A DNA stretch of 64,000 nucleotides, from assembly GCF_003286085.1 (NCBI RefSeq), contig NW_020825706.1, positions 186,001 to 250,000 on the forward strand. The letters are read 5' to 3'. The notes beneath the pieces are model-generated. The model saw only the letters and a list, made by a program, of their open reading frames with translations. It ran no database searches and had not been told where the DNA came from. A program made the translations under genes and the position numbers. This DNA comes from Drosophila persimilis (taxonomy: Eukaryota > Arthropoda > Insecta > Diptera > Drosophilidae). Below, piece after piece: positions 26,513 through 41,222 of the stretch; the first letter of the stretch is position 1; every line of letters starts with the position of its first letter.

Positions 26513-29500
26513 CCTTTTTCAATTGCTCTGCTCATAGCATTTCGTCACGCACTGTACGTTTGAGTTGAATGCGTTTGTGTGTGTAGATATTTTTATAATT
26601 CTTTTGAATAGTGCATGGAGAGCGAGCGAGCGAGAGGGAGAGGGAGAGGCAGGGGGACGGCTCTGGGGGTAAAAGAGTGCGAGACACAGTAAACGATGGT
26701 TTAAATGCCGTATCAGCAGTGGAAACAGAAAGAGGAAAGAAAGAAAGAAAGAAACAACAACAACAAAAACCGAGTAAAATGCTGAATACAAATTACAACA
26801 CCAAACCATCCCCCCACCCCCCCGACAGATATTAGTATAGTATATGGAGATAAAATAACAGCCGATTCTCAAGCACCCAAATAAAACAAAAACAAAAACA
26901 AAAAAAAAAACACAGAAAAAACTACTCGTACGACAAAAACAAATACAAAAATTTCTTGTCAACAAGTTTACGGACACTCCCTCCCCCTACGGCCAGCCCT
27001 CCTGGTTTTAGCCCACCGAAAGTTTCTTCTCTTCCTCTTTTTTTGTTGCCTTTTTGCCTTTTTAGCATATCTAATTTTCTAGTTTAGTTTTTCGTTTCGT
27101 TTCGCTTTGTTTCGTGGCTGATTCTGTGGCTGATATTTTATTTATTGTGCTGTGACGTGCCGTGAGTAATAACTATATAGATTAACCGATCCAAGACCCC
27201 ACCCGCCATGAAGAGCAGAGCACGCACGGCGGTCGTCGGCTCAAGGAAACGGCTTTAACGTGCGAAAAAAAAGCTAAAGACCAAAAGCCGTTGGCGGGTG
27301 AAACAATTAAACATTTAAAAACGAAATCAAGTACACCCCTGAGCTGGTAATGGTACAGGTAGAGGTCTTGACAGAAAAGTATTTCTGGTAATTATTTAAG
27401 ACCAAAAAAAGGTAAAAAAAAATTGTATGCTTAAAAATATAATAATTTTTAATAATAATATTTTAACACATCAGAACAACACCAAATAAATCTAAAAACC
27501 CATTTTAATCCATGGAAAATAAAGAAATTAATTCTAAAAATCGATTTTAAAACATAAAAATAGTAAAATAAAATAAAAATAATTTTAATCCATGAAAAAT
27601 ACGGAAAACCTATCCAAAGATCATTTAAACAGAATATGGATTGGTTTTTTTTTGTAGCTCTCGGAAATGGTCTTATTTCATGCCGATTGAGAGGGATTTC
27701 TCCCGGCCACATAACTCTGGTGACTGATGATTCTTTCGAATAGATTTAGCTCTGAGAACTTGAAAGCAAGTCATACTTGTGGCATGAATGAGTGATATAT
27801 AGTCTGACGAATTAGCATCAGCAACTAATTCAAGCAAAAGTGATTAAGAATCTACTCTATGGAAATGGAAGTGGAATTTTCAAAAGAAATGGCAGAAAAA
27901 GAGTATTCCAGGAATGAAAACTGTGATAAGATGCACAATTTATTTGCAGGCATTCTACAGATCTCTAAACACATATCTTTCCCACACACAGCTATACAAA
28001 ATGTTTTTTGCAAACAAAACACACAAAAAAAAAAGGTAATAAATTTGATAGCAAAATTGCCTTTTCATTCATTTCTCGGGCAGCGCAAAAAAAAACACAA
28101 ACCAGATAAAAATTTGTTAACACACACACACACACAGACAAGTATAGATATATTTTTGTATCTGTGTGTGGTTTTTCATTAAGAATGAATTCATCATTCG
28201 ACTGTTTGCTTAGTTCGAAAAAGAGCGACAGAGAGAGGGAGAGAGAGAGAGACTGCCTGCCCGTGTATCTGTATCTATGATGCATTACTTTCAGATATTT
28301 TGCATCGAGCAAGAGAGAAGCAAGGAGAGGGAGAGAGACAGGGAGAGCAAAATCAAACAAACAAACAATTTCCGTAGAAATATATCACAAACGAGAAAAA
28401 AAAAGAAATAATAAAAGCATGCAATGGAATGGGCATGCAAATGTATCTACAAGTGATGTGTATCTTTAACCAAACATTTGGCCATGCTCATCGATGGATA
28501 GATACTTCAAATACATATATATAGAATCTGTAGAAAAGGAAATACCTTATATTCCCCTTTCACTGGGAATTATACGCTTTGCACAATGTTCCCATAAGCG
28601 AACGGCAACTGAAGGGAAAATCTATAGAAAAGCATTTTCCAATCGATTTTTTTTTTTATCAGATTTTACATTTTCCTATTAGGTTTTGTAATAAAAAATA
28701 AATTTGGAAAAAGAGTCTGATCCTTCTACTGTTTTATATATTTTCTTCTTTTTTTATTATTATTATTTTTATTATTTATTATTATTTTTTATTATTATTG
28801 TATTTTTATTTAATACATTTTCGAATAATTTTTGTATTTTAAATAATGAAACACAATCTTTAATTTAAATTCGTATTTTTCAGGACATTTTTTGTCCTTC
28901 TATAATGTTCCAATTTATAAATTAATTTAATACGAATTTTATTAATAAAATAGGGAAATAAACCCCTGCTCTAATATTAGTAAAATATGGGACGACTTCG
29001 AAGAAGACAAAATAATACTTTTTTGATTTATAAAATTTTATTTTATTATTAATATTCCTATTAATTTTATTTTATTTATTTATTTATTAAATCCTAAAAT
29101 CTCTTTATTTTTCTTTATTTTGTACTTTACAAAATATTAAATATGTTCCCCTAAGCGAAAGGATCTTCAGCGAGCCTCTCTGCCACTCCTCCGATTCTAC
29201 AGCAAAGCCCCTCTATATCTATATCTATATCTATATCAATATAAAAGCTAGTATTAATGTCTGAATAAAAAACTGATACGACTGATACAACAATTTGGAT
29301 GCCGTTGCCATTCCGCGTCGCCAGGCGCGTCTCTAGGGGCGAAATGTTTGACCAAATGACAAACTGACAGAGTGAGTGATGAGAATCAATAAAAACGTTC
29401 GCAATCCATAAAAAACACACACACACACACACAAGCCTCTGTGTATGTATAAATGAACATTGCCTTATCATTATTAAAATATGAAAAAAAAAAAGAAATT

Positions 29501-32500
29501 TGAATTACATATTGACTTATCAGCGTTTGTCGGGGCAGGGGCATCTGTGTTGGTTCAATTTTTTTCTCTTCTTTTTTTTACCTCTTCATGTGGAATAAAT
29601 GTGTATATTCCACAGATAAGTATTGCCCCCGATGTTTACCTCGTCAACAGTTTTGCATTTTTCTTTATAGAATATAAGTATGTATATTTTTAATTTTAAT
29701 CAAAAATCTACAACATCTGAAACTATCTGTGTCTGTCTGGCTTTATGGGATTCGGGTTTAAAGATCAGCAAAGCAAACTCTTATCAATGTTTGTTTCGCT
29801 TTGTGGAGGAAATACGTGTAGTAAAAGGCCCCCAAACCAAAATATCTGGTTTAATCTTGATTCCCCGATTCTACCGGTTCTCCAAGCTACCAAGCTCCGA
29901 GAGACGGCCAGAGGAACGGTAGCAACAGGCGGCAGACACCCAAAAATACCTATATTTGTATTTATTTTTCCGGTTTGTTTGTGGATTTTTTATTACAGCA
30001 TAGATTTGGGTAACAGGTTTTTTTTTTAAACACCATAATTTATGGCAAACATTTTGCCGGCTTATTGGAACGTGTTTTTATTTTATTTTGTATAATAAAG
30101 GATAAGATATCATTTCCATAGAAATTGAAAGCTAGATCTCGGTATGGAAATGGTTTGGGATAGAGAAATGAGTAATAACTGGCCATTGCTAATGAGAGAC
30201 CGCAAAATGCTTACTCATCGAAAGAATGGGAGAATGGAGCGATAGGTGGAGTCCACAGAAAAGGAGAAAAACCAGTTCAGACAATCCCCTCTACCCATTC
30301 CAGATATTATTATAAACATTCTAATATGAAACATTTCAGCGGTAGATAGAACAAAGAAAGCGAAAAAAGGAAGAAGTTTTAAAGCTCATATTCGAGAGAG
30401 TTTTCGTAAGAGACAACTTCTTGTTTCCTTCTTGAATATTCCGGTTCTTCAGGGGCCCAAGAAGAGGGAGAGAGAGACCCCAAGAGAGGCCCCGAGCAGA
30501 CGTTATTAATGATCCCGAAAAATGTTGACGACGGACCAGCAGGCAGCAAAACCCCATGAAAGGGGCAAAACGCATGTTTTTTTCTTTGGTTTTCAGATAC
30601 CAAAAAAAAAATGAGTGGAATACAGGTGCGGATTAAGGTCAGGCTTCAGATGACTTTGTCTGATTTTAAGGCAAATCAATTTTTGGATTTTCAAAAATTG
30701 TTAAATGAATTGGAAATTTTTTTTTACAGTTTTTTCTTTAGGGGAAATAATTTAAAGACAATTTATGAGGGATTACGATTACAGAAATAGTTTATGCTTT
30801 TTTTTTATTTAATTTTAATAAGAGGAACTAAATAACGAAATTTATTGCGGTAAAAATCCCTTGAATTGGGCATTTTCTTTCTGAAAGATGGCTAAAAATG
30901 GTTGATTTATTTTTTCAAAAATGTATCTTTACTGTATCACTGATCCAGCACTGTTTTTAGACCACTCCAACCAGAGAAATATCTATACAGACTCCGCGCC
31001 ACACACAAATGTGGATATGGTGGGAGGGGGGATGCGGGATGCCCATATAAGAAGTTGTAGTACAACTCCAATGTTTATAGTATTTGTAGAATGCCGAGGG
31101 GCCAGTCTGCACGACAGCCAGGCGTACTATAAGATACAAGATACAAGAGCCAGTCAGCCAGCCAGCCAGCAGCAACAACAAAACTAACGCAACATGGTAG
31201 AAACCGGTTCAGAGCACAGCACACATATTCTGGCCCACGACTGTGCGTGTTGGTGTATTCTGGACCACGACTGTGTGGGTAAAATCAAACAACGAAGACG
31301 AAGACATAACAAAAGAGCTGCTGCTGCGGCTGCTGCTGCTGGGAGAGAGGCTGAAGGAGGGGAGAGAGAGACAGGACGAAGAGAGAAGGAGGCTACAGAC
31401 AGCACAGGCTGCTCTCAAGCTATAGAAGGAGGCTACGGTAATCAAGCTCTTTGAATATTCTAGTCTCCAACATAACCCTATGCTGTAATAAGCCCTGCCA
31501 GAGAAGAGAGGGAGAGAGAGAGCAGCAGCAGCTATGAGAGGACCAACAGCAGGAGACAGACTCAAAAAGCTGAGGGCAAAAGAGAGAACTACAAAAAGAC
31601 CTTCGAGCAGCATACACACACACACTAGTACACCGCCTCCTTCTTGCTTTTCATATTCTTGAACTTCAAAAAAGTAAATACAACAAAAAAAAAACACACA
31701 GCATATAACCGTATGCACATGATTACACAAAGACTGCAGACTAGAAGAATACCCTTTATGGCTGGGTGTGCCCAATCAGACCCTTGGCACCAATCGAGTG
31801 TTACATATCTGCCCGCAAACACGCATCCCACTCTCCATACCCTACAACAAATGGGTAAAAACGAAGAAGAAGAAGAAACAACAACGCAATGTTGTCGGCG
31901 GCGGCAGTCAAGCTGTCAGACAGCTACTGGTGTTAAACCCCGTAGTACATAGTAGTAAAAAAAGGCAGCGCAGCAAAAACAACAACAATTACTACTACTC
32001 CACGCACACACACACACATACACACACAAATATATATATACTACGCTGCGTATACGCCATGTCTGGGCTCTGGGGCGCTGCTGCTGCTGCTGCTGCCTTC
32101 GCCTTATCGAATGTTTTTTTCTTCCTCTTTTCCATCATCGTATTTCTTCTTGCGCTTCTGCTTTTGCTGCTGCGGCTGCTGCTGCTGCTGCTTATTTTCA
32201 ATCGCTAATGCTCATTGCTCATTACCATTATTGCTTAAATCCCAAGGAAAGCCTCTACATTTTGCTCAAGATAAAGAAATATATTATCACAAAGCACAAT
32301 TTTAAAGAAATCATTGAACTTTTGAACACTACTGTGTGTGTCCCCTACTGTATTCCAACTTCTTCTTTCCCTTGCTCAACTCTTCTTTTGGACTCATATT
32401 CTTGGCAGTCACTGTGTGAGAGGGCCCCAAAGACCATCCATTACAAATGCTTTTCTTTTCATTTTCATGTTTATATTCCGATCTAGGGGCTTTCTGCTTT

Positions 32501-34450
32501 TAATGCTCTCTACATGATCTTGTTTTTTGTGGTGTGTCTGTTCTGGGATTTAGGCAATTCCAACTTTTTGATGGATTGTTATTGAAGTTTTTGTTGGCCT
32601 GTTTGTTGTTCTCTGGCAGCCTTTAATGGTTTTTTCTTCTGCCCCGAACAAAAGATCTAGAGATCTACAGATACAGCTTGTAAGATTTGTAAAAAAAAGA
32701 TGATTTGTTCAAGGTTCTTACATGGTTTTCGGGAATTATGCCCTAAGCTCAAATTAATGACAAAATTTAATGGGAATTTACAAGGTTACAAAAGGGTTGC
32801 TTGCTCGTTAACCTCGTTGGATTTCTACCATAAATTTTCTCTCAGTGCATTGGCCTAATTGAGAAACTAGCTTCAATACCAAAATTGGCTCATTGTCCTG
32901 GCCATAAAAGGCACGCACCACACATACTCGTACAGCGTCGAAAACTCATAGAAGAAAAAACGTGCCGTGCCTCGCGTATAATGAAGTTAATAATAAAAAT
33001 GAAGAGAAGAAAAAAAAACAGCAACAGAAACATTTTGCCGCTAACGATAAACCAAATTTGTACAAATAAAATAAATTAATAAACAATCAACGTGCGAGCT
33101 TTTTTTCCATTACCATTCGGGTTTGGTTTTCCAAAACGGGGGAACATGCCATACGACATCATCATAGGCCATAGAGCTCTAGGTTTTTGTCTGTGTGAAG
33201 GGGGGGCGAGTGGGTGGTTGGGTGGCTTTTTTGGTTTGGTTAATTCATAGAACTGTGCTCCATTCCCGTTCTATTCGGTTCTGTAATTACCAACAACCGA
33301 GAATATTCTTGCCATTGTTAATTTCTAACTATAGAAAACCGCAAAAACACACTCTGACACACACCAACAGCCAACTCGCACGATGATGGAATGACAATAA
33401 AATGGTTGTACACATTGTGTATAATTATTAACAAGTGGAAACGTTATAGTTCTGCTTTTACATTGCCTGAGAATTTGATTTTGCAACAGCTGCGAGCAAT
33501 TTCCAAGAAAGATTCTTTCAATGGGAGCGACCCTTGCAAGTATCCTACAATTACAATTACAGGGTATACGAAACACACCTTCCTTGAGCACAAGCAAAAA
33601 CAAAACACAAAAAGCAGAGGCGAAGAAACGGACGTTAAGAACTCTACCATTGCTCGTATAAATGTCAATTGAGCACGCGTTCTTGTTGCTTTGCCCATAA
33701 ATGGAAGCTATATATAAATATATATATGTACATATGTATGTACATTTTGTTGCTTCTAGTGTTGTTGCCAAGTGCGTTTTTAGTAATTTGCTGATAATTA
33801 TCAACAAAACAAATGCGCGCTCCACGCACATTCAAATGTGAATCAGAGAGTGAGAGAGAAAGAACCGCAGAGTAGAGCAGAGCAGAGCAGGGCAGAGCAG
33901 AGAGTGAGAGAGCGAGAAATTTGGGCCGGGCAGCAGCAGAACCAGAACCAGAAGCAAACGCATTGCAGCGCGCTCGTCTCATGTGTGCGATGCAGTTGGC
34001 AGCGCTAATTACACAAGTGTATGTTCGTGTGTGAGAGAGAGAGAGAGAGAGATGTGTGCATGTGTGTGGCAGAGGAGAATGGGGGTTAATGGGGGAGTTC
34101 GGTCGGCAACAGTGGCTTGGCTTATAGTGCAGGCGGGCAGGCAGGGGCACAGTGGGACACGCAGGCAGGGCTCAAAACTCGAAATACAACAAAAGAACAA
34201 CAAATTCAATGTTTAGGAAAAATTTCAGTAGCTGCTAGAATTTTAAATTCAACTTTTTTTGCAATTTAACATATCAATGATAAAGAATGCACACACACGC
34301 ACACATGTATTTTTTTAAGGCCCATTGTTCAACTTTAGTTTTTGTATTCTCCTTTTTTTTTCCAGGTTTTTATGAACAATATGATGTGCAAATTATCCAA
34401 CAAATAGTATTGTTCCTAAAAGTTTTATGTAAATATAGTAGCGAAGAGAA
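26513..34450. other. Non-coding stretch up to the promoter-like region
   Basis: It contains GA tracts (28221-28252 and 34031-34052), an ATATCT repeat (29213-29238), a CA run near 29417-29433, a GA/CTG-rich patch at 31.2-32.2 kb that yields artificial frames (CTG run 32077-32096), a TACATATGTATGTACAT palindrome near 33.73 kb, and AT-rich islands at 28.7-29.15 kb. No exon is supported. Confidence 0.5.
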
Positions 34451-34557
34451 ACAGAGAGAGAGAAAACAAAAGCAAAAGAGAGACAGAGATAGAGAGAGAC
34501 CGAGAAAAAGCAAAACAAGACGGGAACGAGAAAAAAACAATAGCACGCTCTCGGCTT

Positions 34558-34568
34558 TGGTCACACTA
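34558..34568 (+). promoter_or_regulatory. Ohler motif 1 core promoter element
   Basis: TGGTCACACTA is an exact match to YGGTCACACTR, the M1BP-bound motif that sits at start sites of broadly expressed TATA-less Drosophila genes. It suggests rightward initiation here. A donor-like TTG, then GTATGT at 34613, could end a short non-coding first exon. No plus-strand coding exon that would follow is recognisable. Confidence 0.5.
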
Positions 34569-35370
34569 AACTCACAGAAAGAGAGAGAGAGCGGGAGAGT
34601 AGCACCGTGCATTGGTATGTGTGACTGTTGTGAATGGAAGACCAGCGCTGCCGCCGTCGACGCCACTGAGGCTGCCGCTTGCCAACAACGTAAAAGAGCA
34701 AGTGTACGAGGAAGGGTGGGGAGAGTCACGGGCAAGGGAAGGGGGCGAGCGCAAAATGAAATAAGAAATTTTCCAATTGGCATGGGTGCAGGGGGGCCTA
34801 CAAGAATTTTAGCGCTTACCGTTTTTACTTATTGACGTAGGCGTCCCACCGTCTCCTGTGTGTGTGCGAACGTGTGTGTTTGTTGGTTGATGTGTGCGTG
34901 TTTTTTGTCACTCGTTTTCTTTTCTCTGGCTCTTTCCTTTTGCTCTTTCTGCTGGCGTTGTTTTTGTTATGCAAAAGGCATAGAATATATTTTTTATTTT
35001 TGTTATATACACGATAAAATCACAAACACTCTTTACACATTATTTAACTCTCTCTCTCTCTCTTATGGCCGCTGCTGGTGCACATGCAATAGAAATTTAA
35101 GTATATACATTAGGTATTTGGTGGATTTACAACTTTTTTTTGTGGCAGGCAGGCCTTTGGGTCGCGTAAAACAGGGGGCACACCAATGTGGACGCAACGC
35201 GACAGCACAACGACCGACCGCGTAGCAAGCACGAAACGAAACGAACCGAAAAAACACTTTGCCGTGAAAAATTTTCATTCATTGAGGAAAATTGAAATGA
35301 GCGAGGCAGAGGAGCCTTGCATGTGACTCTCTCTCTCTTTCCGTGCGTGTTTGTGGAGTCTCTCTCGAAT

Positions 35371-35529
35371 AGTGCTGCCAACTCGGCAGAAAGAGGCACA
35401 TTTCAAAAACTTGCAAAACATAGCATATTATTTTAAAAAAATATTGAAATTTTTCGAGTTACACTAAATCGATTTTTTAAAATTTCACAATTTTTTAAAT
35501 TAATGCCTTTTTAGCAGGTTGGCAGCACG
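35371..35529. repeat. Inverted repeat around a 135-bp AT-rich core in the promoter region
   Basis: GTGCTGCCAAC (35372-35382) and GTTGGCAGCAC (35518-35528) are perfect inverted copies. Similarity continues weakly inward (GC-AAA-AGGCA). It could be a small MITE or a pair of opposed binding sites for a promoter factor. Confidence 0.45.
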
Positions 35530-37420
35530 GTTGGTGAGCTCCACTTTGTTTCTGTTTGTCTGCATGTGTGTGTCTTATTTGCTGCTCTCTCTGGCTCTTT
35601 TCGCACTCGACTTCTCTCGCTCTTTCCTTCTTTCCTCACACGCGCTTTGGGTTTATTTTGTTGTTTCCTTCATTAATTCAATATTTAACCAATATTTAGT
35701 TAGTATATTCGTACTACACTTAATTAAACGTGAGTGTTTGATGCCCCAACACTATGGCACTTTTTCACTTGTTTTCACACACACACACACACCAAATACG
35801 CACATGCTCTGGCACTTGTGATTGTGTGTATTGCTGCTGCTGCCAGAGTGAATAGCCAATTTTTTTGTGATACCCATTAAATAACGCACCTTTTATACTG
35901 GGTACTACCGTTCGGAACGTTCTGGCACTTGGCACAAAAATTCAAACAAGCGCGCACTCGACACGCCATTCAGATTTTGGGAAAAACCAGAATGTAACTG
36001 CTGCCTTGTGTCGCTTTTATTGGGTCTGGGGGCCTGGGCCAACATCGCGATTGCAGTCCTTTACAGAAAAGCCCGCAAGCCCGCGCGCCACAACAAGACA
36101 CAACCTGCACCAAAAATCATAAATTACGGTTCAAAAATATAGCTAATCATCTGATGAAACTGTTTTTTAGCAAGACTTATGTTATATTTCTCATTTTGGG
36201 CCTGCAAGCCGTTCCTTAAAATCCGAACAGCCAGATCAAAAAAAATAAAACGTTAAAAGCCGGTCCCAATAAACTCTAAATTTACTTCTATTTACTTCAT
36301 TTAATTAATTAAACAACGACGCGCAGCGCAGCAACCGCTCGGTTCAAAAATTGGAATTTGATAACACTTATCGGATTTTTGTGAAATCCGATGGACCGAT
36401 GAAGAACGAGCTTTAACCCACTTAACCCCCCTCCATTTATACAGCTCATCAGCTTGAATAAAATCGCAGAAAATAATACCATTTGTATATTCTTCTTGTA
36501 GATCCATCGCTTCTCTTTCTCGACAACCAAAATTTCCACGATATATTTAACCTGAACTGGGCTAAAATTATTCAATTATTATAATTTTCGGTGGAATATT
36601 AAAATACCTCCTTGGTCTTTAATGTGTTAATCGTTCTGCGTCAATGATAGGAAAGCAAGTTACTTGAGCGCCAAACAGAAATCGTTTGAAAGTTAGTGAG
36701 GGATAAGAATTTAATCAAATTGATAATCTAATCGGTCCCAGCTGGAAAATGTTGAGTAAAATGAGGGTATTGAAGGCCCAGAAAATTTAACGCATGCCAG
36801 GTAAAATCCAAACCTTTGCTTAACATACCGTGCAGACCAAATTCGATGTCAGCAAAGACACAACGAGGTGAGCTTTGTGAGAGTCTTGAAATTTTTCTTC
36901 CCTGTTTTTTATGTTGTCCATACCTTTCCATGCCCGTGCGGTTCGGTAACAGCAAAAATTGAGCAATGGTGCTCTCTCCTGACTCATTTTTGCGTTGCAT
37001 GTATGAGTTTAAGGTTCGAATGGAGCATGGAGCAGTGTGACCGTCTGGCCTGCAGATATATACCGAAATACACCGTATATATAACGACGACGTATTTATA
37101 TTCCCCGATCTTGATATGCCGTTTAATATAACTATCTAGGAATACATGTTTTCATCCGATTGACGAATAAATTTTCTACAATATTGCCTTATATTACGTT
37201 CTCCCCTCGACATATTTCATTGCCAATAATAACATCGATGGTTATCGAAGAAAAATATTGAACATTTTTGCGGTAGTTTTAAGACCTGGCAGCGCTGTGG
37301 TGCGCGGGAAATTAGAATATTTCTTTAATTCCTGACAACCTAATTCCTAGGGTCCGGCAACACTTTGACATTGCGTTTCAGTGCGACTGTAGCGTATAAA
37401 AAAAACCAATTCGCGCGCAT

Positions 37421-40400
37421 TTTAAAATAATTTGAATTTAAATTCAACTGATTTCTATTAAATTAAGCTCCTTTCGGATAAATGAGATAAATTAAGACCC
37501 ACCCAAATACCAAAAAATAGTATTGGCCGTTAAAAAAATTCCGAAAAATGTCCAACACTCACAAGCAGATTCATTCCACACCCCTCTGTTCCGTGGAGGG
37601 AAAAAAACTGCAAACATTCTTCAAATTTGCGCTGGAACTTTAGGAATATGAAAACCGCGCTATGTGACCCCCGTGCACCTGCTGCCGCAAAGCGACATAA
37701 ATTACGCATACGTCGTGTTAGCCGTGGGAAAATATATAAATGTTTCCGCCCACCACCCACCCGCACACCAGCAGAAAGAACACCAACAATTTGTTGTACC
37801 TTCTGTTGCTGTTGCTATTATTGCCATAACTTTAGACTTTTATGAGCAGCCAGGACTCAAGGAATGCCCCGAGAGTGCCCAGCACTCTCTGCTCCACTCT
37901 TCCGATCATCATCTTGCAACATTTCACACTCGAAGTTTAATGAGGCGCGAAGTGCAAGTCGCGCAAATGAGGCAAAAGGTCTTGAAAGTCCTCGGCGTCC
38001 TCGTCGTCGTCGTACATTAGATCCAATTAATTAATCGATGGGTGGCTGGGATTTGCCCTTGAGAGAGGGAGAAAGTACTTTCTCTGAAAGATTATTATTA
38101 TTATTATTATTAAAATCTCCTGCAAGATCCACAAGGAATAAAAATATATCATAAAAATTATGCAAATAATAAAAGAAAACAGATTTTTCACAGAGATTTG
38201 CCATTGAGTGGGGTATGAGGGGGGTGTGGCTGTGGGTTTTGATATTTAAAATAATAATCATAATTTGCTACACCTGTCGTCAAGTTTTTATGTCCGCAGT
38301 GACTGGCTGGGCATAAAAAGTAATTTGTAAAATTTCCACCTATAAAACATTTATAATAAAAAACCACAGCAGCAAGTGTCAAACGAAGACACCCTCTATC
38401 ACGTAACCCCCCGCCCCCCCCCCCTTTTGCAACTTTCTCGCAACCCATTTCCCCAACTTCCCCCTACCCCTCCCCCACTGTCCTCTCTTGGACCAACACA
38501 TTTTTCGCATTTAGTTTGTGATAAAAAAATAACGCAAAAACAAACATTAAAAACGAATATTCACTTGAAACCAACATTAGGGCAAGTTGTGGGTTAAAGG
38601 GGGATGTTACAGGGGCCGGGGGGTGGAGAGTTTGGAGTTTTTCCTCTGGTAATGTGATAGAGAACTTTTCCGCTTATTAGTTGGCATTTTTTTTTAATTT
38701 CTGGTCAACAAATAAAATAGAATTCAAGAGGAAGGCAGGCGGCTGTCCTCTCAGGCTAATTGAGGGTTCCAAATGGCAGGTCTTTGAGCCACAACTGTGC
38801 AGTGGAGAGTAGAAAAACAAATTAATTTAATTTGTGGAAAAAAAAGAATCAATTAATAAAAGAAAAAATAGTGAAAAATAGTGATAAAGTTCTGCACTCA
38901 ACATTGAGTGCTCATCAAAATAGTTTAACCAATTTGAAGTGAGTTTAATTTTAAATTAATTAATGCCTGTTGGTGCTGTTGCCACAGCGCGTGTTGCACA
39001 CGAATACACTGGCACAAAACACGTACTTTGTATGCTTACAAACACATTTTAAATAATGAAATTTGTGCATAAAACTTTCGCTTTGGCAAAATCCAACAAA
39101 CAACAGGAACAACATGAAAGGAAGAGACCCCCTTCGAAGGTCGAGACTGGTAGATACCCTAGAAGATTGGGCCTTAGGTTGGCCAGAGTTCAGCCAAAAA
39201 CTTCTCTTGGATGTTGCATGAGGCAGCAACCGCAACAGCTGCTGAGTCGGTCCCAGAAATCCAGTCTCGGGCGATGGTCCCAAGAACCTCTCCATAACCA
39301 TCATACCCCTTTGTTCATGGCCTGGCACTTACAACAAGTAAAACAGGTCTGTTGCATGCAACACACATCAAGCAAAGGCAAACAAAGGCCAGAGGTCTGG
39401 GGTCTGGGGTCAGCGGTCAGGGGTTCTGGTCCAGGACTCTGGATCCATAAAAGAGTTACAAAATGACCGGCGGGCACTTTGCTTTTTTAGCTTTCTTTTT
39501 GCCGCTCTATTTTTGTAAATTCTTTTTATTCTGTATTTTTTCTGGAGAGTTAATTGGAATAGTTTTGCGCCAAATATAAACAAGCTTCAAGTGCAGATAG
39601 TTAGGGGGTGGGGGGAGCGTTGCGGAGGTGCGCTTAAGGGTCGGTTAGGCGTGGTCGCTGGTGCGTGGTGGCTCGAGGAATTTTTTGATGCTGTAATAGA
39701 AATTAATTTCGCACAGAACCTTGAATTTTTTGAGCCAAAAACTTAACAAAACTTAATACAACTTTCTTCTCTCTCTCTCTTTTGCACTCTTTCCGGCATA
39801 TGGTGGGGGGTTTGGGCCATAAAATTTGATTTAATAACCACTGCCTGCTGGCCTCCGCTTGCTACCATAAAAATGTCAGCCATTAAAATGGCCCCAAAAG
39901 CAAAACAACAACAACAAAAATATTCACATAAACGAAAAGCATTTAAAATGAAATGAATCCTACAGGATCGGGTTCGGTTTCGGTTTCGGGTCTCCGACGG
40001 GGTCTTAAGGTCTTTATTAGCCGTTTCGGCAGGCATGGCATTTCCCAAAAGTTCATAAGTTGTCCATAGAAAACGGACTTTTCTTATGGAAATTCGTTTA
40101 ATGGCCAGGCTTTTGGGAGTCTCTTTTCGGGTCATTCATTTTATATATTTAAGCGTAGGATTCGGGTTTATAATCGATTCTAGCACCAAATGCATGACAG
40201 GGCACCTTTCAATGATGTGATCCATTATTCATTATTTTTATACCCAGAAATGATTCACCAACCTCTGAATCTATTAAAATTTTTAAAATTTAATTCCACA
40301 ATTAACGGATAATTGTAAATGAAATTAAATTAAATATAAAATCACTATTTCAATTCAAATACAAAATTATTTCCTGAGGTTGAGCCTTTTCCATAGCCAT

Positions 40401-41106
40401 ATTTCTGTTGCCAAATATCCATTTCATTTGTTTTTATTTTCCTTTTTCCAACCATAAAAAACATCCCGTTTTAGTTATTTATTTAATTATTTTTATTGTT
40501 TTTAGTTTTTATATTTTCGTTTATATTTCCTTTGGTTTATTTGTTGTTGTTTTTCGCTTGTCCACATTAATTGTTTTCACTTAATTTAATTAGTTGTATT
40601 TATTATAAACTAGACGATTATAAATTTGCACTTAAATATACAAATGTCATAATTTTGTTGGCGACGCTTTTTACTTGAATATTTTTACAAATCAAATGGA
40701 AGATATATCAGTGGAAATAATATACATAGTATACATAATATTTGGGCAATGTGAGTGTTAAACTGAGTCTAGAAATCGGCAGTTTCTGTTAGGTTGTTTA
40801 CATGGGAAAATTGCTGAAAAGTGAAACAATTGAAAACTATTGTGCTTAGACCTTTTGAATTTGATGGCCATAATTATATGAATTCTGTAGAATATATTCA
40901 TCAAATTAATAGGGTTTTTGTTTTTCAATTAATTTCTTTTCTGTTTGCTTTGCTTTCGGGTTTTTTTCCTTCTGTACACAATCCAAAAAAAGCGCCATTT
41001 TCCTTTTGCCAGAGCTTTAATTAAAATAATTAACTATGTTTTTGTTTTCAATTATTAATTTCTTTTGTTTTTGCCTGTAATCTATTTTGAGCTTTTTTTT
41101 TAGTTT
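37421..41106. other. Intergenic-like stretch downstream of the minus-strand gene
   Basis: It is AT-rich with a C run (38406-38424) and ATT repeats near 38092-38112. Open frames at 38.96-39.47 kb on both strands overlap and show no domain. No gene is supported. Confidence 0.5.
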
Positions 41107-41176
41107 TTATTTTGTGTGTTTTTTCTTTTTATTTTTTATGTTTTTTACTTGAAGTAAATAATACCACATTTTATTT
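41107..41176 (-). terminator. Candidate poly(A) signals for the minus-strand gene
   Basis: TTTATT (AATAAA on the minus strand) occurs at 41171-41176 and again near 41107-41115, about 620-680 bases past the stop at 41790. More copies follow at 40.47-40.62 kb, so the cleavage site cannot be chosen from sequence alone. Confidence 0.3.
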
Positions 41177-41222
41177 GAATTTTTACTAGAATATTTACAC
41201 AGCAGGAAATAAAATTCTCTTA

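Larger units (their letters stand above)
34451..37420. promoter_or_regulatory. Promoter-like region with no visible coding exon
   Basis: This 3-kb stretch combines motif 1, GGCAGCGCT-like sites (34641-34650 and 37288-37298), CCGACCGCG and AACGAACCG tracts near 35.2 kb, GA and CT runs, a TCAGTGCG initiator-like site near 37377, and higher GC than its flanks. It probably holds one or more transcription start regions, possibly divergent. Open frames across it are short and low in complexity. A 9-bp hairpin (ATCGGATTT / AAATCCGAT) lies at 36370-36392. Confidence 0.4.

Noticed and set aside
31209..31775. 188-codon minus frame and neighbouring Ala/Leu/Ser-rich frames
   Set aside because: Composition is set by GA and CTG/CAG repeats; several frames on both strands are open at once, which is typical of simple sequence.
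34287..34835. 182-codon plus-strand frame rich in Arg/Glu/Lys
   Set aside because: Arises from GAGA repeats around the promoter-like region; motif 1 and a donor-like site fall inside it.
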